Of a stretch of 28,212 nucleotides of DNA, positions 1 through 7,374 are shown piece by piece. The notes under the pieces were generated by a model. The model ran no database searches, had not been told where the DNA came from, and saw only the letters and a program-made list of their open reading frames with translations. The position numbers were made by a program, and so were the translations under genes. Numbering within the stretch: position 1 is the first letter of the stretch; each line of letters starts with the position of its first letter. Source of the DNA: Bacillota bacterium (GTDB lineage: Bacteria > Bacillota > Clostridia > Christensenellales > Aristaeellaceae); NCBI GenBank assembly GCA_023402355.1, contig JAEXCG010000009.1, forward strand, positions 1-28,212. Reading direction: 5' to 3'.

Positions 1-50
1 CAGAATCAACTGTCTTTTCCTTGCTTTGCGTTTCTTTTCTCTATTCTGTA

Positions 51-65
51 TCGTTTTCAAGGATC
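51..65 (-). promoter_or_regulatory. boxA-like antitermination element in rRNA leader
   Basis: The minus strand reads GATCCTTGAAAACGA, close to the boxA (CTTTGAAAAC type) bound by NusB/NusE in Bacillota rRNA leaders. It lies about 55-60 nt after the strong promoter at 118-146 and after the hairpin GCGAGAA-(4 nt)-TTCTCGC at 81-98. The gene served lies outside the window. Confidence 0.55.
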
Positions 66-117
66 GTTTCTGTGCAGCTTGCGAGAAGTTTTTCTCGCGC
101 TCGCTGACAGCTTGATT

Positions 118-171
118 AGTATACCAAACGTCAGCCCCTTTGTCAACGCTTTTTTAAAAGTTTTTTGCGCG
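118..171 (-). promoter_or_regulatory. Strong rRNA-type promoter with UP element, firing out of the left edge
   Basis: On the minus strand a perfect -35 TTGACA (146-141) and an extended -10 TGG-TATACT (hexamer 123-118) are 17 bp apart. Immediately upstream of the -35 (147-171) are A/T tracts of the UP-element type. Downstream come a small hairpin (81-98) and a boxA-like sequence (51-65). This set is typical of Bacillota rRNA operon promoters, so I infer that a 16S rRNA gene begins just beyond position 1. The motifs are seen; the downstream gene is inferred. Confidence 0.75.
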
Positions 172-307
172 CCGCAAGGCATCTTTGAACACAAATCCGA
201 ACGTTTCATCTGCACAAAGCGCCTTTTATTCGATAAATCCCTTCATTTACAATCCGTCTCCGTTCCATCCTGCGCAGAACTCCATAAAAACCCGTACATT
301 CAGCAAA

Positions 308-343
308 GAAAAAAAGTGCGCAGAAACCCGCGTTTCTGCGCAC
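308..343 (-). terminator. Rho-independent terminator after the 374-1090 gene
   Basis: A perfect 12-bp stem (GTGCGCAGAAAC at 316-327 against its complement at 332-343) with a 4-nt loop is followed on the minus strand by a run of T residues (315-308). It lies about 30 nt after the stop codon of the gene ending at 374. Confidence 0.92.
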
Positions 344-373
344 CCAAGCTGCCTGAGGGCCCGTTTTCGCCTG

Positions 374-1090
374 TTATTGGAAGAGCTGCGCGCCCTGTGT
401 GGCCTGTTCCCGCTGGTTATCCTTGTAGCTGTCGTACCACTCCGGCTTCTCGGTGGAGAAGCGCTCGATGAACCAGTCGATCATCTTAGCCGCGTTGTCC
501 GGGTTGCCGGAATAGGCCGGAATCGCCAGCACGAGCCCGTCCGGGTCGATGTTGTAGTCCAGCAGCCCGTAAAGCGTGTCCGCCGGAATCATGCAGACCA
601 CGCGGCCCGCCGCGCCGTCCGGGAGCTTGCCGCTCTCCAGGTCGATGTCCTTCACGTCGATGGCGCCGCTTTCGATGTACTCCTCCAGCGACAGGAAGAG
701 CCCGTCGTTCTCCGCGTAGCCCAGGGTCGTGGCGCGCGTGTACGGCAGCAGGAACAGGTCGCCCTGCTGCGCAGCGACGTAGGTGGTGAATTGCATGGTG
801 ACGTTGTAGTCGTCCTGCGTGCCCATGGCGATGAGCATGAAGTTGAGCTCCTCCATGTCGGGGAATGCCTCCTGCAGGGCGGGCATTTCCGCCGCCTCAA
901 AGGCGTCCAGGTCCGCGCCCGCGCGCACGACGTACATGTCGATCTTCTTGTCCGCCGGGGGGCGGTAGGCGGTCATGTTGTAGATGAGATCCCAGGCGAT
1001 GATGCTCAGTGCCACGAGCAGCACGTACTTCCAGGCGCTGTACGTGAAGTGGTGCTTCACGCGCGCCTTTGTAATCTTGTTGTCTACCAT
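374..1090 (-). CDS. Membrane-anchored protein resembling part of an extracellular solute-binding protein
   Basis: 238-aa protein. A basic N-terminus (about residues 1-19) is followed by one hydrophobic segment (about 20-41) with no cysteine lipobox, so it looks like an N-terminal membrane anchor with the rest outside the cell. The outer part has stretches reminiscent of family-1 solute-binding proteins (a QGDLFLLPYTRA-like segment, then LSLEEYIESGAID), but at about 195 residues it is roughly half the usual size of those proteins. I do not recognise the exact family. The ATG follows AAAGGAGC with normal spacing. The gene lies after the lysS terminator and ends at its own strong terminator, so it is either monocistronic or fed by read-through. 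It could be a degenerate solute-binding protein or a helper subunit that works with a permease. Confidence 0.72.
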   Translation of the reverse strand: MVDNKITKARVKHHFTYSAWKYVLLVALSIIAWDLIYNMTAYRPPADKKIDMYVVRAGADLDAFEAAEMPALQEAFPDMEELNFMLIAMGTQDDYNVTMQFTTYVAAQQGDLFLLPYTRATTLGYAENDGLFLSLEEYIESGAIDVKDIDLESGKLPDGAAGRVVCMIPADTLYGLLDYNIDPDGLVLAIPAYSGNPDNAAKMIDWFIERFSTEKPEWYDSYKDNQREQATQGAQLFQ

Positions 1091-1139
1091 TCTCTGTGCT
1101 CCTTTTTCAGGCGGGCGGCGTCATAATGCCGCGAATCAC

Positions 1140-1170
1140 AAAAAGCCATCCGGGCTGTGCCGGACGGCTT
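1140..1170 (-). terminator. Rho-independent terminator of the greA-lysS operon
   Basis: An 11-bp stem (1143-1153 against 1160-1170, one G-U pair) with a 6-nt loop is followed by five T residues on the minus strand. It begins 8 nt after the lysS stop codon. Confidence 0.88.
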
Positions 1171-1177
1171 GCGAAGA

Positions 1178-2674
1178 TCAGAGTTCGCGCGGCTTCATCG
1201 TCGGGAACAGCAGGACGTCGCGGATGGACGCCGAATCGGTGAGCAGCATCACCAGGCGGTCCACGCCAAAGCCCAGGCCGCCCGTCGGGGGCATGCCGTA
1301 CTCGAGCGCGTTGATGAAGTCCTCGTCGACCTGCGCGTTGACGCCCTGCGCGCGCTTCGCGGCAGCCTGGCGCTCAAAGCGCGCCCGCTGGTCGATGGGG
1401 TCGTTCAGCTCGGTAAAGGCATTGCCGTACTCGCCGCCGTTGATGAAGAACTCGAAGCGTTCCGTGATGCCCGGCTCGCCGATCTTGCGCTTGGCGAGCG
1501 GGGAGATTTCCACCGGATAGTCGGTAATAAAGGTAGGCTGAATGAGCTCGTGCTCGACAAACTCGTCGAAGCACGCCGCGAGGCAGTCGCCGCGCGTGGC
1601 GTTCTTTTCGACGTGCACGCCCTTTTGCGAGACCTCCCGGCGCGCCTGCTCGTCCGTCTGCCAGGCGCTATAGTCCAGATCGCTGTACTTCTTGACCGCG
1701 TCGGCCATGGTGATGCGCGGCCAGGGCGCGGTCATGTCGATCTCCTTGCCCTGATAGGGAATCTTGAGCGTGCCGCACACCTTTTCGGTGACGTACGCGT
1801 ACAGCTCCTCGACCAGCCGCATGACGTCGTTGTAGTCCGCGAAGGCCTGATACAGCTCCACGGAGGTGAACTCCGGGTTGTGGCGCGTGTCCATGCCCTC
1901 GTTGCGGAAGATGCGGCCGACCTCGTACACCTTTTCAAACCCGCCTACGATCAGGCGCTTGAGGTAAAGCTCCGTCTCGATGCGCAGGTACATGTCGATG
2001 TCCAGCGTGTTGTGGTGGGTGATAAAGGGGCGCGCGTCCGCGCCGATTTCCAGGGTGTGCAGCACGGGGGTGTCCACCTCGAGGAAGCCGCGCGCATCCA
2101 GAAACTCGCGGATGTACCGGATGATCTGCGAGCGCTTGATGAAGGTATCGCGCACCTCGGGGTTGACGATCATGTCCACGTAGCGCTGGCGGTAGCGCAA
2201 ATCCGTGTCCTTGAGCCCGTTCCACTTTTCGGGCAGGGGCTTTAAGGACTTGCACAGCAGCGTGATTTCGCTCGCGTGCACCGAGATTTCGCCCGTCTTG
2301 GTCTTGAAGACCGTGCCGCGAACGCCCACCAGGTCGCCGATGTCGTAGGTCTTGAACTCCGCGTAGGCCTCTTCGCCCACGTCGTCGCGGCGGGCGTAGA
2401 ACTGGATGTCGCCCTTGCCGTCCAGCAGGTGCGCAAAGGAGGCCTTGCCCATGATGCGCCGCGAGACCATGCGCCCGGCGATGGAGACCTCCTTGCCTTC
2501 CAGCGCTTCGTAATTGGTGACGATTTCCTCTGAGGTGTGCGTGCGGTCGTAACGGGTCAGCTTATAGGGGTCGCGCCCTTCTTCTACGAGGCGCTGCAGC
2601 TTCGCGCGGCGAATCTGTTCCTGCTCGCTCAGTTCCCGCGAGGCCGCTTCGAGGGGCGTGTTCTGTTCGTCCAT
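1178..2674 (-). CDS. lysS: Lysyl-tRNA synthetase, class II
   Basis: 498 aa, the usual length for bacterial class II LysRS. It charges tRNA-Lys with lysine using ATP, in the cytoplasm, as a homodimer. An N-terminal OB-fold anticodon-binding domain (about residues 55-165, with the VSIAGRMVSRRIMGKASF stretch) precedes the class II catalytic core. Motif 2 is seen as RIFRNEGMDTRHNPEFTSVE and motif 3 as GGLGFGVDRLVMLLT near the C-terminus, which ends in LLFPTMKPREL as in most LysRS. The ATG has an AAAGGAGG SD. It lies 36 nt after greA with no terminator between them and shares the greA promoter; a terminator follows its stop. No odd features. Confidence 0.98.
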   Translation of the reverse strand: MDEQNTPLEAASRELSEQEQIRRAKLQRLVEEGRDPYKLTRYDRTHTSEEIVTNYEALEGKEVSIAGRMVSRRIMGKASFAHLLDGKGDIQFYARRDDVGEEAYAEFKTYDIGDLVGVRGTVFKTKTGEISVHASEITLLCKSLKPLPEKWNGLKDTDLRYRQRYVDMIVNPEVRDTFIKRSQIIRYIREFLDARGFLEVDTPVLHTLEIGADARPFITHHNTLDIDMYLRIETELYLKRLIVGGFEKVYEVGRIFRNEGMDTRHNPEFTSVELYQAFADYNDVMRLVEELYAYVTEKVCGTLKIPYQGKEIDMTAPWPRITMADAVKKYSDLDYSAWQTDEQARREVSQKGVHVEKNATRGDCLAACFDEFVEHELIQPTFITDYPVEISPLAKRKIGEPGITERFEFFINGGEYGNAFTELNDPIDQRARFERQAAAKRAQGVNAQVDEDFINALEYGMPPTGGLGFGVDRLVMLLTDSASIRDVLLFPTMKPREL

Positions 2675-2710
2675 GGGCGGACGCCTCCTTTGTTATGATC
2701 GGATGCTCCA

Positions 2711-3196
2711 TTACTGGAGGAAGATGTCCTCGATGCGGACCTTCCAGGGGCCGCTGGGCGTCTGCACGACGACCTCCTCGCCCTTGTGGCGGCCCATCAG
2801 CGCCGCGCCGACCGGCGACTCGTTCGAAATCTTGTTGTTCATCGGGTCGGCCTCCGGGCCGCCGACGATGGAGTATTCCTCCTCGTCGCCCTCCTCGACG
2901 TCCACGATCTTGACGGTCGTGCCGAAACCGACGACGTCCGTGTTGATGTCCGCCTCGTCCATGACGATGGCGTTGCGGATGGTATTTTCCAGCTCGGCGA
3001 TCTTCTGTTCGAGGTTCGCCTGCTCGTTCTTCGCGGAGTCGTACTCTGCGTTCTCGCTCAGGTCGCCGAACGAGATCGCCACCTTGATCTGCTCCGCGAT
3101 CTGGGTGCGCCGGGTGGTCCTGTTGTACTCCAGTTCGTCCATCAGCTTCTTGAGGCCTTCCTGGGTGACAACCTGATGCTTGACTTCATTGGCCAT
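2711..3196 (-). CDS. greA: Transcription elongation factor GreA
   Basis: 161 aa, full family length. GreA enters the secondary channel of RNA polymerase and stimulates cleavage of backtracked RNA. The N-terminal coiled coil (about residues 1-75, with the LSENAEYDSAKNEQ signature carrying the acidic tip) is followed by the FKBP-like C-terminal domain (ending KVRIEDIF). The ATG is preceded by AAGGAGA. The gene has its own sigma-A promoter at 3328-3357 with a leader of about 125 nt that contains a hairpin, and is cotranscribed with lysS. The dusB-greA-lysS arrangement is common in Clostridia. Confidence 0.97.
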   Translation of the reverse strand: MANEVKHQVVTQEGLKKLMDELEYNRTTRRTQIAEQIKVAISFGDLSENAEYDSAKNEQANLEQKIAELENTIRNAIVMDEADINTDVVGFGTTVKIVDVEEGDEEEYSIVGGPEADPMNNKISNESPVGAALMGRHKGEEVVVQTPSGPWKVRIEDIFLQ

Positions 3197-3245
3197 GATT
3201 CAAACTCTCCTTTTAAGCGTGCGAGAAGCGCACAGATGAAATGAC

Positions 3246-3270
3246 GCACCGGACAGAACCTGTCCGGCGC
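3246..3270 (-). promoter_or_regulatory. Hairpin in the greA leader
   Basis: An 11-bp stem (3260-3270 with 3246-3256, one G-U pair) closed by a 3-nt loop lies between the promoter and the greA SD. No T-run follows, so it is not a standard terminator. It may stabilise the mRNA or act in regulation. Confidence 0.5.
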
Positions 3271-3327
3271 TTGCTCATATCGGTGGTCAGAGCGCGCATG
3301 CGCCCCCTTCGCCTATCATGGTTCCCT

Positions 3328-3357
3328 ATTATAATCCATCATCATCGTCCCTGTCAA
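3328..3357 (-). promoter_or_regulatory. Sigma-A promoter for greA-lysS
   Basis: Perfect TTGACA (3357-3352) and TATAAT (3333-3328) on the minus strand with an 18-bp spacer. It lies just downstream of the dusB stop and upstream of greA. Confidence 0.88.
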
Positions 3358-3372
3358 CCGATGCCGCGCAAC

Positions 3373-4305
3373 TTATCCCTGACCCAGCAGGCATTCCCGC
3401 AGCGCCTCGTAGGTCACGGTCCCGTTCGCCCGCTCGCGGACGCGCGCGGCGCCCTTCAGCCCCCGCACGTACCAGGCGATGTGCCTGCGCATTTCCCGCA
3501 TGGCGACCGCCTCGCCCTTTAGGGCCAGCAGCATGCGCGCGTGGCGCAGCGCCATGTGCGCGCGCTCCTGCGCCGTGGGCTCGCGGCCCGCGAAGAGCCA
3601 GGGATTGCCCATCGCCCCGCGCCCCACCATCACCGCGTCGCAGCCCGTCTCCCGCATCCTGCGCGCGGCGTCCTCAAGCGAGGAGATGTCTCCGTTGCCG
3701 ATGACCGGGATCGAAACCGCGCGCTTTAGGCGGGCAACCGCCTCCCAGTCGGCGCTGCCCGCGTAAAACTGGCTGCGCGTTCGCGCGTGCAGCGTCAGCG
3801 CCGCGACGCCCGCGTCCTCCAGCCGCCGCCCGAGCGTCTCGTAGACGACGTGCCCCTCGTCCCAGCCCAGGCGCAGCTTGACCGTCACCGGCAGATCGAC
3901 CGCCCGCACCACCGCCGCGGCGATGGCGGCTGCCAGGTCCGGGTCGCGCAAAAGGCCGCTGCCCTCGCCGCTGCCCGCGATCTTGGGCGCGGGGCAGCCC
4001 ATGTTGATGTCCACGAGGCAGAAGCGGCCGCTGTCCGTGAGCCGCCGGGCCGCCTCCGCCATCAGCTCCGGCTCCTTGCCGAAGATTTGCAGGGCCACCG
4101 GCCCCTCCTGGGGCGACGTCAGCAGCAACTCGCGCGCCGCCCGGTTGCCGGGCGGCGCGAGCAGCATGCCCTTGGCGCTGACCATCTCCGTGTAGGTGAG
4201 CGCGCAGCCCATCTCACGGCAGAGCAGGCGGAACGGAAAGTCCGTCACGCCCGCCATAGGCGCCAGAAAAACGTTTCCTTTGAGGTGCACTTTTCCGATG
4301 TACAT
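3373..4305 (-). CDS. dusB: tRNA-dihydrouridine synthase, DusB type
   Basis: 310 aa, normal for Dus enzymes, which reduce uridine in the tRNA D-loop using FMN and NAD(P)H. The N-terminal TIM barrel starts with FLAPMAGVTDFPFR and TEMVSAKGM. The catalytic cysteine lies in the DINMGCPAPKI stretch (about residues 98-108). The substrate/FMN loops PVTVKLRLGWD, LTLHARTRSQFY, PVIGNGDI and DAVMVGRGAMGNPW follow in order. The start is ATG with an AAAGGA SD, only 10 nt after the stop of the upstream membrane protein gene, so translation is probably coupled. No terminator separates it from the greA promoter. Confidence 0.96.
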   Translation of the reverse strand: MYIGKVHLKGNVFLAPMAGVTDFPFRLLCREMGCALTYTEMVSAKGMLLAPPGNRAARELLLTSPQEGPVALQIFGKEPELMAEAARRLTDSGRFCLVDINMGCPAPKIAGSGEGSGLLRDPDLAAAIAAAVVRAVDLPVTVKLRLGWDEGHVVYETLGRRLEDAGVAALTLHARTRSQFYAGSADWEAVARLKRAVSIPVIGNGDISSLEDAARRMRETGCDAVMVGRGAMGNPWLFAGREPTAQERAHMALRHARMLLALKGEAVAMREMRRHIAWYVRGLKGAARVRERANGTVTYEALRECLLGQG

Positions 4306-4315
4306 GGCGTTTCCT

Positions 4316-4852
4316 TTACGAAAGATTTTCGATGAGCTGCAAATTGCTGATCTTCCACTGGCCGTTCACGCGGGTCAGCGTCGCGCGGTAGCGCGCCTTG
4401 GGCCACGCGGGGGGCGTCAGCGCCGCCTCGCCGCCCGCGGCCACGACCTCCTCGCGCTTGGCGGACTTCACCTTGCCGTCGATGGAGGGAATCTCCTCGA
4501 CAAAGTCCGCGCGGGCGACCGTCTCCCACGGCCAGCTCCACATCCACTCCATCGTCACGCGGTGGTCGAATCCGCGCACGTCGTAGTTCGCGTAGGGGGA
4601 TGCGTCGCTCATGCCCACGCGCAGGCGCTCGTCGCTCTCCAGGTAGTCGCGCTTGAAGAACTTCGTGAGCTCCGAGGCGTCCTCCTGCATGAGAATCACG
4701 CCCGCGCGCGCCTTCATGCCGTCGGTGAGCAGGATGTGGATGTTCGTCGCGTTCATGGACATGTAAAAGGCCACGATGAGCAGCGCGGAGATCACCGTCA
4801 CCCAGAAAAGGCGCGATGTAATAAAGAACAGGAACCTGCGTAAATACTTCAC
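4316..4852 (-). CDS. Small membrane-anchored protein of unknown function
   Basis: 178 aa. The basic N-terminus and one strong hydrophobic helix (about residues 7-30) predict a single-pass anchor with the remainder outside. The outer domain is a mixed alpha/beta region of about 145 residues; its end (YRATLTRVNGQWKISNLQLI) resembles NTF2-like/DUF4878-type folds that finish with a WKI strand. I cannot name the family with confidence. The start is GTG, chosen because GGAGGG sits 7 nt upstream. It lies 18 nt after the AlkZ-related gene and 10 nt before dusB, so the three form one operon. Confidence 0.82.
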   Translation of the reverse strand: MKYLRRFLFFITSRLFWVTVISALLIVAFYMSMNATNIHILLTDGMKARAGVILMQEDASELTKFFKRDYLESDERLRVGMSDASPYANYDVRGFDHRVTMEWMWSWPWETVARADFVEEIPSIDGKVKSAKREEVVAAGGEAALTPPAWPKARYRATLTRVNGQWKISNLQLIENLS

Positions 4853-4870
4853 GTTTCGCCCTCCAGGAGT

Positions 4871-5533
4871 TTATTCCCCGCCGGTCAGCCGGCGTATCGC
4901 CCGCTCGTCCATCCCCGGGCAAAGCGAGCGCATCTGCCCGGCGATCTTTTCGCGCGCCTCGCTTTGCGAAAGGGAGCATGTGCCCCAGCTTTCCGGCATC
5001 CAGGCGTCCACCCGCGTGTACTCGATGGACGGCCAGCCCATCGCCTCGCCGCTGGGCGCGATCTTGGGCACGGTGCCGCTGGGCGTGATGCGCATCTCCC
5101 CCTGCAGGCGGGAAAGGGCCGTCTCGAAGCGGCTCTTGTCCGCCTTGCCCACGCGAAGGCGCGCGGTCAGCTCGTGGCGCGGCCAGGCGGCGCGCTCTGC
5201 AAAGCATCGATAGACCCTTCGCGTCATGGAATCCAGATGCCCCGCGAGGTATCGCGCCTCCAGATCGTCGTGCGTTTCAAACGCCGCACGGAACACCGGG
5301 TACCATTCGGGCGATATGAGCGCCGCGCGTCCCCGAAAGACGCGGGCATAGGCGCCGTCCCGCCGGCGGGCGATGCGGTCCTTCCAGCCCCAGGGGTCGT
5401 ATTCGTCCCCGCGGTGCCAGGCGTCGGGGGCGGTCACCGCCTCCAGCGACGGCAGGCCCGCCCCGCCGCCGAAGCTCATGAAGCCCACCCGCTCCAGCAG
5501 CTCCAGCATTTGAGCGTAGGTTGTAACCAGCAT
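4871..5533 (-). CDS. AlkZ-related winged-helix protein
   Basis: 220 aa from the chosen start. Its features (TTYAQMLELLERVGFMSF start, DPWGWKDRI block, LISPEWYPVF block, a winged-helix-like region, GEAMGWPS block) match what I remember of the clostridial AlkZ-related family, distant relatives of the HTH_42/AlkZ DNA glycosylases. The QxQ/QxD catalytic motif of true AlkZ is not evident, so glycosylase activity is doubtful. An in-frame ATG at 5584 lies only 3 nt after a -10 hexamer and would be almost leaderless. The ATG at 5533 has AGGCGAGG just upstream and is preferred. This is the first gene of the operon that continues to dusB. Confidence 0.7.
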   Translation of the reverse strand: MLVTTYAQMLELLERVGFMSFGGGAGLPSLEAVTAPDAWHRGDEYDPWGWKDRIARRRDGAYARVFRGRAALISPEWYPVFRAAFETHDDLEARYLAGHLDSMTRRVYRCFAERAAWPRHELTARLRVGKADKSRFETALSRLQGEMRITPSGTVPKIAPSGEAMGWPSIEYTRVDAWMPESWGTCSLSQSEAREKIAGQMRSLCPGMDERAIRRLTGGE

Positions 5534-5586
5534 GCGCGCCTCGCCTGCCTCTTCTTTCGTTTCAGGGCCGCTTCGGACTTTCATTT

Positions 5587-5616
5587 AGTATACACCGCGC
5601 CCGCCCTCATAAGCAA
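5587..5616 (-). promoter_or_regulatory. Promoter of the AlkZ-related / dusB operon
   Basis: Minus strand TTGCTT (5616-5611), 18-bp spacer, TATACT (5592-5587). The predicted transcription start falls on or next to the ATG at 5584, which argues for the downstream start at 5533. Confidence 0.55.
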
Positions 5617-5673
5617 TGACGAAATAAATCCTCATTTTCCTGCATGTAGTATGGCGCGGCGGCGGGAAACAAT

Positions 5674-5706
5674 ACGGGACGCCGGCGAAAGCGCCGAGCG
5701 TCCCGA
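5674..5706. repeat. 33-bp hairpin direct repeat, left copy
   Basis: Identical over 33 bp to 5886-5918, 212 bp away. The unit is itself an imperfect palindrome: CGGGACG (5675-5681) pairs with CGTCCCG (5699-5705) around an inner GC stem. It is followed after 5-6 nt by the palindrome at 5713-5742. Confidence 0.85.
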
Positions 5707-5712
5707 AGCGTG

Positions 5713-5742
5713 TCGACAAAGTGGCGCTTGCCACTTTGTCGA
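5713..5742. repeat. Dispersed palindromic repeat, copy 1
   Basis: A perfect 13-bp inverted repeat (TCGACAAAGTGGC at 5713-5725 and its complement at 5730-5742) with loop GCTT. The same palindrome, with the same AGCGTG upstream, recurs at 12958-13001 in another gene-free spot. It behaves like a REP/BIME-type element; its function is unknown. Confidence 0.8.
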
Positions 5743-5766
5743 GATTACGGGAAATTTTTTCGCTCC

Positions 5767-5820
5767 GCAAAACTGCGTTTTGCTACGGAAAAAGCCCCGC
5801 CCGCCCGGCAGAGCCGGGCG
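5767..5820 (-). terminator. Two further hairpins, the right one a possible terminator for the CorC-like gene
   Basis: GCAAAAC at 5767-5773 pairs with 5777-5783. A perfect 8-bp stem CGCCCGGC (5802-5809) pairs with 5813-5820 and is followed on the minus strand by a G/C-rich stretch and then five T residues (5793-5789). The T-run is about 8 nt away from the stem, so termination is plausible but not ideal. Together with the flanking 33-bp repeats these hairpins fill the gene-free stretch 5585-5922, where I see no coding sequence. Confidence 0.4.
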
Positions 5821-5885
5821 ATACGATTGCAGTCTTGCAGACGGCTTTTGGTTTCTCTATCTTCGTTGGGTTTTTCGACAACATG

Positions 5886-5918
5886 ACGGGACGCCGGCGA
5901 AAGCGCCGAGCGTCCCGA
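5886..5918 (+). repeat. 33-bp hairpin direct repeat, right copy, with T-run on the plus strand
   Basis: Exact copy of 5674-5706. It starts 4 nt after the stop codon of the CorC-like gene. Read on the plus strand the hairpin is followed by six T residues (5919-5924), so it is a good terminator for plus-strand transcription, yet no plus-strand gene lies upstream. Confidence 0.8.
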
Positions 5919-5922
5919 TTTT

Positions 5923-7185
5923 TTATGCCTGCGCGGCCGCCTGAGCGTCCTCGGCCTCCGGCACGCGCCTTACGAGGATTTCCAGCACGCGCCGGGCGTC
6001 CGTCTTCGTGACCGTGACCGCCAGGTTCCCGTACTCGAAGGCGTCGCCCTCCTGCGGGATGCGGCCCATGCGCTCGAGCACCCAGCCGCCGACCGTGCTC
6101 GCCTCGCTCTCGTCGTCCAGGTCGAAGAGCTCCTCGACCTTGTGCAGTTCCTCGCTGCCGACGATGCGGTAGGTGTCCTCCGAAAGCTGCAAAATGGGCT
6201 CCACGACCTCGTCGTGCTCGTCCCAGATCTCGCCCACCAGTTCCTCCAGAATGTCCTCCATGGTCACGATGCCGACCGTGCCGCCGAACTCGTCGGTGAT
6301 GACCGCCATGTGCGACTTGTTCTTTTGCAGCATGCGCAGCAGCTCCGCGATCTTGATGGACTGCGTGATGAACGTCGCGGGCTTGATGACCGAATCCAGC
6401 GGCCTGCCGCCCTTGACCACGTCGTTGAAAAAGTCCTTGTGGTGGATGATGCCGACGATGTCGTCGATCGATTCGTCGTACACCGGCAGGCGCGAGTAGC
6501 CCGTGTCCGCGAACGTGTCGGCGATCTCGTCCAGCGTCGCTTCCTTGGAAACGGCGGTCACGTCCACGCGGGGCGTGAAGATGTCCACCGCCTTGAGGTC
6601 GTTGAAGCCGATGGCGCTGCGGATGAGCTCGCTCTCCTGTTCGTCGATGCCGCCCTCCTGCTGCGCCTCCTCCACGATGGTGAGCAGCTCCTCCTCGGTC
6701 ATGCCGGGGCTGTCGTCCGTGTGAAACACGCGCGAGAGCAGGCGCTTCCACTGGGAAAAAAGGAAGTTTAAGGGGGTGAAGAGCACGATCAGCACGCGCA
6801 TCACGGGCGCGGAAAGCATCGCGAACTTCTCCGGGGATTCCTTGGCCAGGCTCTTGGGCGAGATTTCGCCGAAGACGAGCACCACCACGGTCATGATGAC
6901 CGTGGAAAGGGAGACGCCCGCGTCGCCCAGCCATCCGACGAACAGCACCGTCGCAAGGGAGGCGGAGGTGATGTTCACGATGTTGTTGCCGATCAGGATG
7001 GTCGAAAGCAGCTTGTCGTAGTCCTGCGACAAATTCAGCACCAGCTGCGCCCGCTTGTCGCCGTCGGACGCCATGTTTTTGATCCGTATTCGGTTCAGGG
7101 ATGAAAACGCCGTCTCCGTCGCTGAAAAGTACGCGGATAAAGCCACCAGCACGATGAGCGTGCCGATCAATATGCCACTGCCCAT
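5923..7185 (-). CDS. CNNM/CorC (HlyC) family membrane protein with CBS pair
   Basis: 420 aa with the standard layout. A DUF21/CNNM membrane domain (about residues 1-180; several hydrophobic helices, the SATETAFSSLNRIR start, an IGNNIVNI motif and the FGEISPKSLAK segment) is followed by a CBS pair (about 205-325, with YSRLPVYDESIDDIVGIIH and DEFGGTVGIVTMEDILEE) and a C-terminal CorC_HlyC domain (about 340-410). Relatives take part in Mg2+/Co2+ export or ion homeostasis; older names call them haemolysins. The ATG has a TTTAGGAGG SD. The gene has its own promoter (7375-7403) and a leader of about 180 nt with a small ORF and a terminator-like hairpin, suggesting attenuation control. Confidence 0.95.
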   Translation of the reverse strand: MGSGILIGTLIVLVALSAYFSATETAFSSLNRIRIKNMASDGDKRAQLVLNLSQDYDKLLSTILIGNNIVNITSASLATVLFVGWLGDAGVSLSTVIMTVVVLVFGEISPKSLAKESPEKFAMLSAPVMRVLIVLFTPLNFLFSQWKRLLSRVFHTDDSPGMTEEELLTIVEEAQQEGGIDEQESELIRSAIGFNDLKAVDIFTPRVDVTAVSKEATLDEIADTFADTGYSRLPVYDESIDDIVGIIHHKDFFNDVVKGGRPLDSVIKPATFITQSIKIAELLRMLQKNKSHMAVITDEFGGTVGIVTMEDILEELVGEIWDEHDEVVEPILQLSEDTYRIVGSEELHKVEELFDLDDESEASTVGGWVLERMGRIPQEGDAFEYGNLAVTVTKTDARRVLEILVRRVPEAEDAQAAAQA

Positions 7186-7205
7186 GGGAAAAACTCATTC
7201 CTCCT

Positions 7206-7265
7206 AAAAAATCACGTTACAGGCGGTCAGAAAGATACGCATCGTCGTCATCAGGACCTGTAACG
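7206..7265 (-). terminator. Terminator-like hairpin in the leader of the CorC-like gene (possible attenuator)
   Basis: A perfect 9-bp inverted repeat (7265-7257 CGTTACAGG, 7223-7215 CCTGTAACG on the minus strand) with a 33-nt loop is followed by TGA and six T residues (7211-7206), directly before the SD of the CorC-like gene. The 5' arm coincides with the last sense codons of the leader ORF. The long loop makes the hairpin weaker than a usual terminator. Confidence 0.5.
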
Positions 7266-7349
7266 GACCACCGGGGTGTTGAGCACGACCTTGGGTACGC
7301 GGCAGATACAATCCGGTAAAGGCGGTTCGTCCATAACGGCTGATTTCAT
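7251..7349 (-). CDS. Possible 32-aa leader peptide upstream of the CorC-like gene
   Basis: A short ORF runs from ATG at 7349 to TGA at 7253-7251, starting about 20 nt after the predicted transcription start. A GAGGGAG sequence precedes the ATG but with almost no spacing, so initiation may be weak. The encoded peptide is rich in Pro, Val and Arg (MKSAVMDEPPLP start, VVRYRS end). Its codons CGT-TAC-AGG are the 5' arm of the terminator-like hairpin, so a ribosome reaching the end would open it. That overlap is the main reason to consider it real; coding is not proven. Confidence 0.35.
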   Translation of the reverse strand: MKSAVMDEPPLPDCICRVPKVVLNTPVVRYRS

Positions 7350-7374
7350 CTCCCTCTTTTTATAATGATGCTTT

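Noticed and set aside
5783..7198. Long minus-strand frame overlapping the CorC-like gene in another frame
   Set aside because: His/Arg/Gly-rich shadow; the 420-aa product in the other frame has complete CNNM, CBS and CorC domains and a good SD.
7186..7374. M-box (Mg2+) riboswitch in the CorC leader
   Set aside because: None of the conserved M-box sequence blocks is seen; the leader is better explained by a small ORF and a hairpin.
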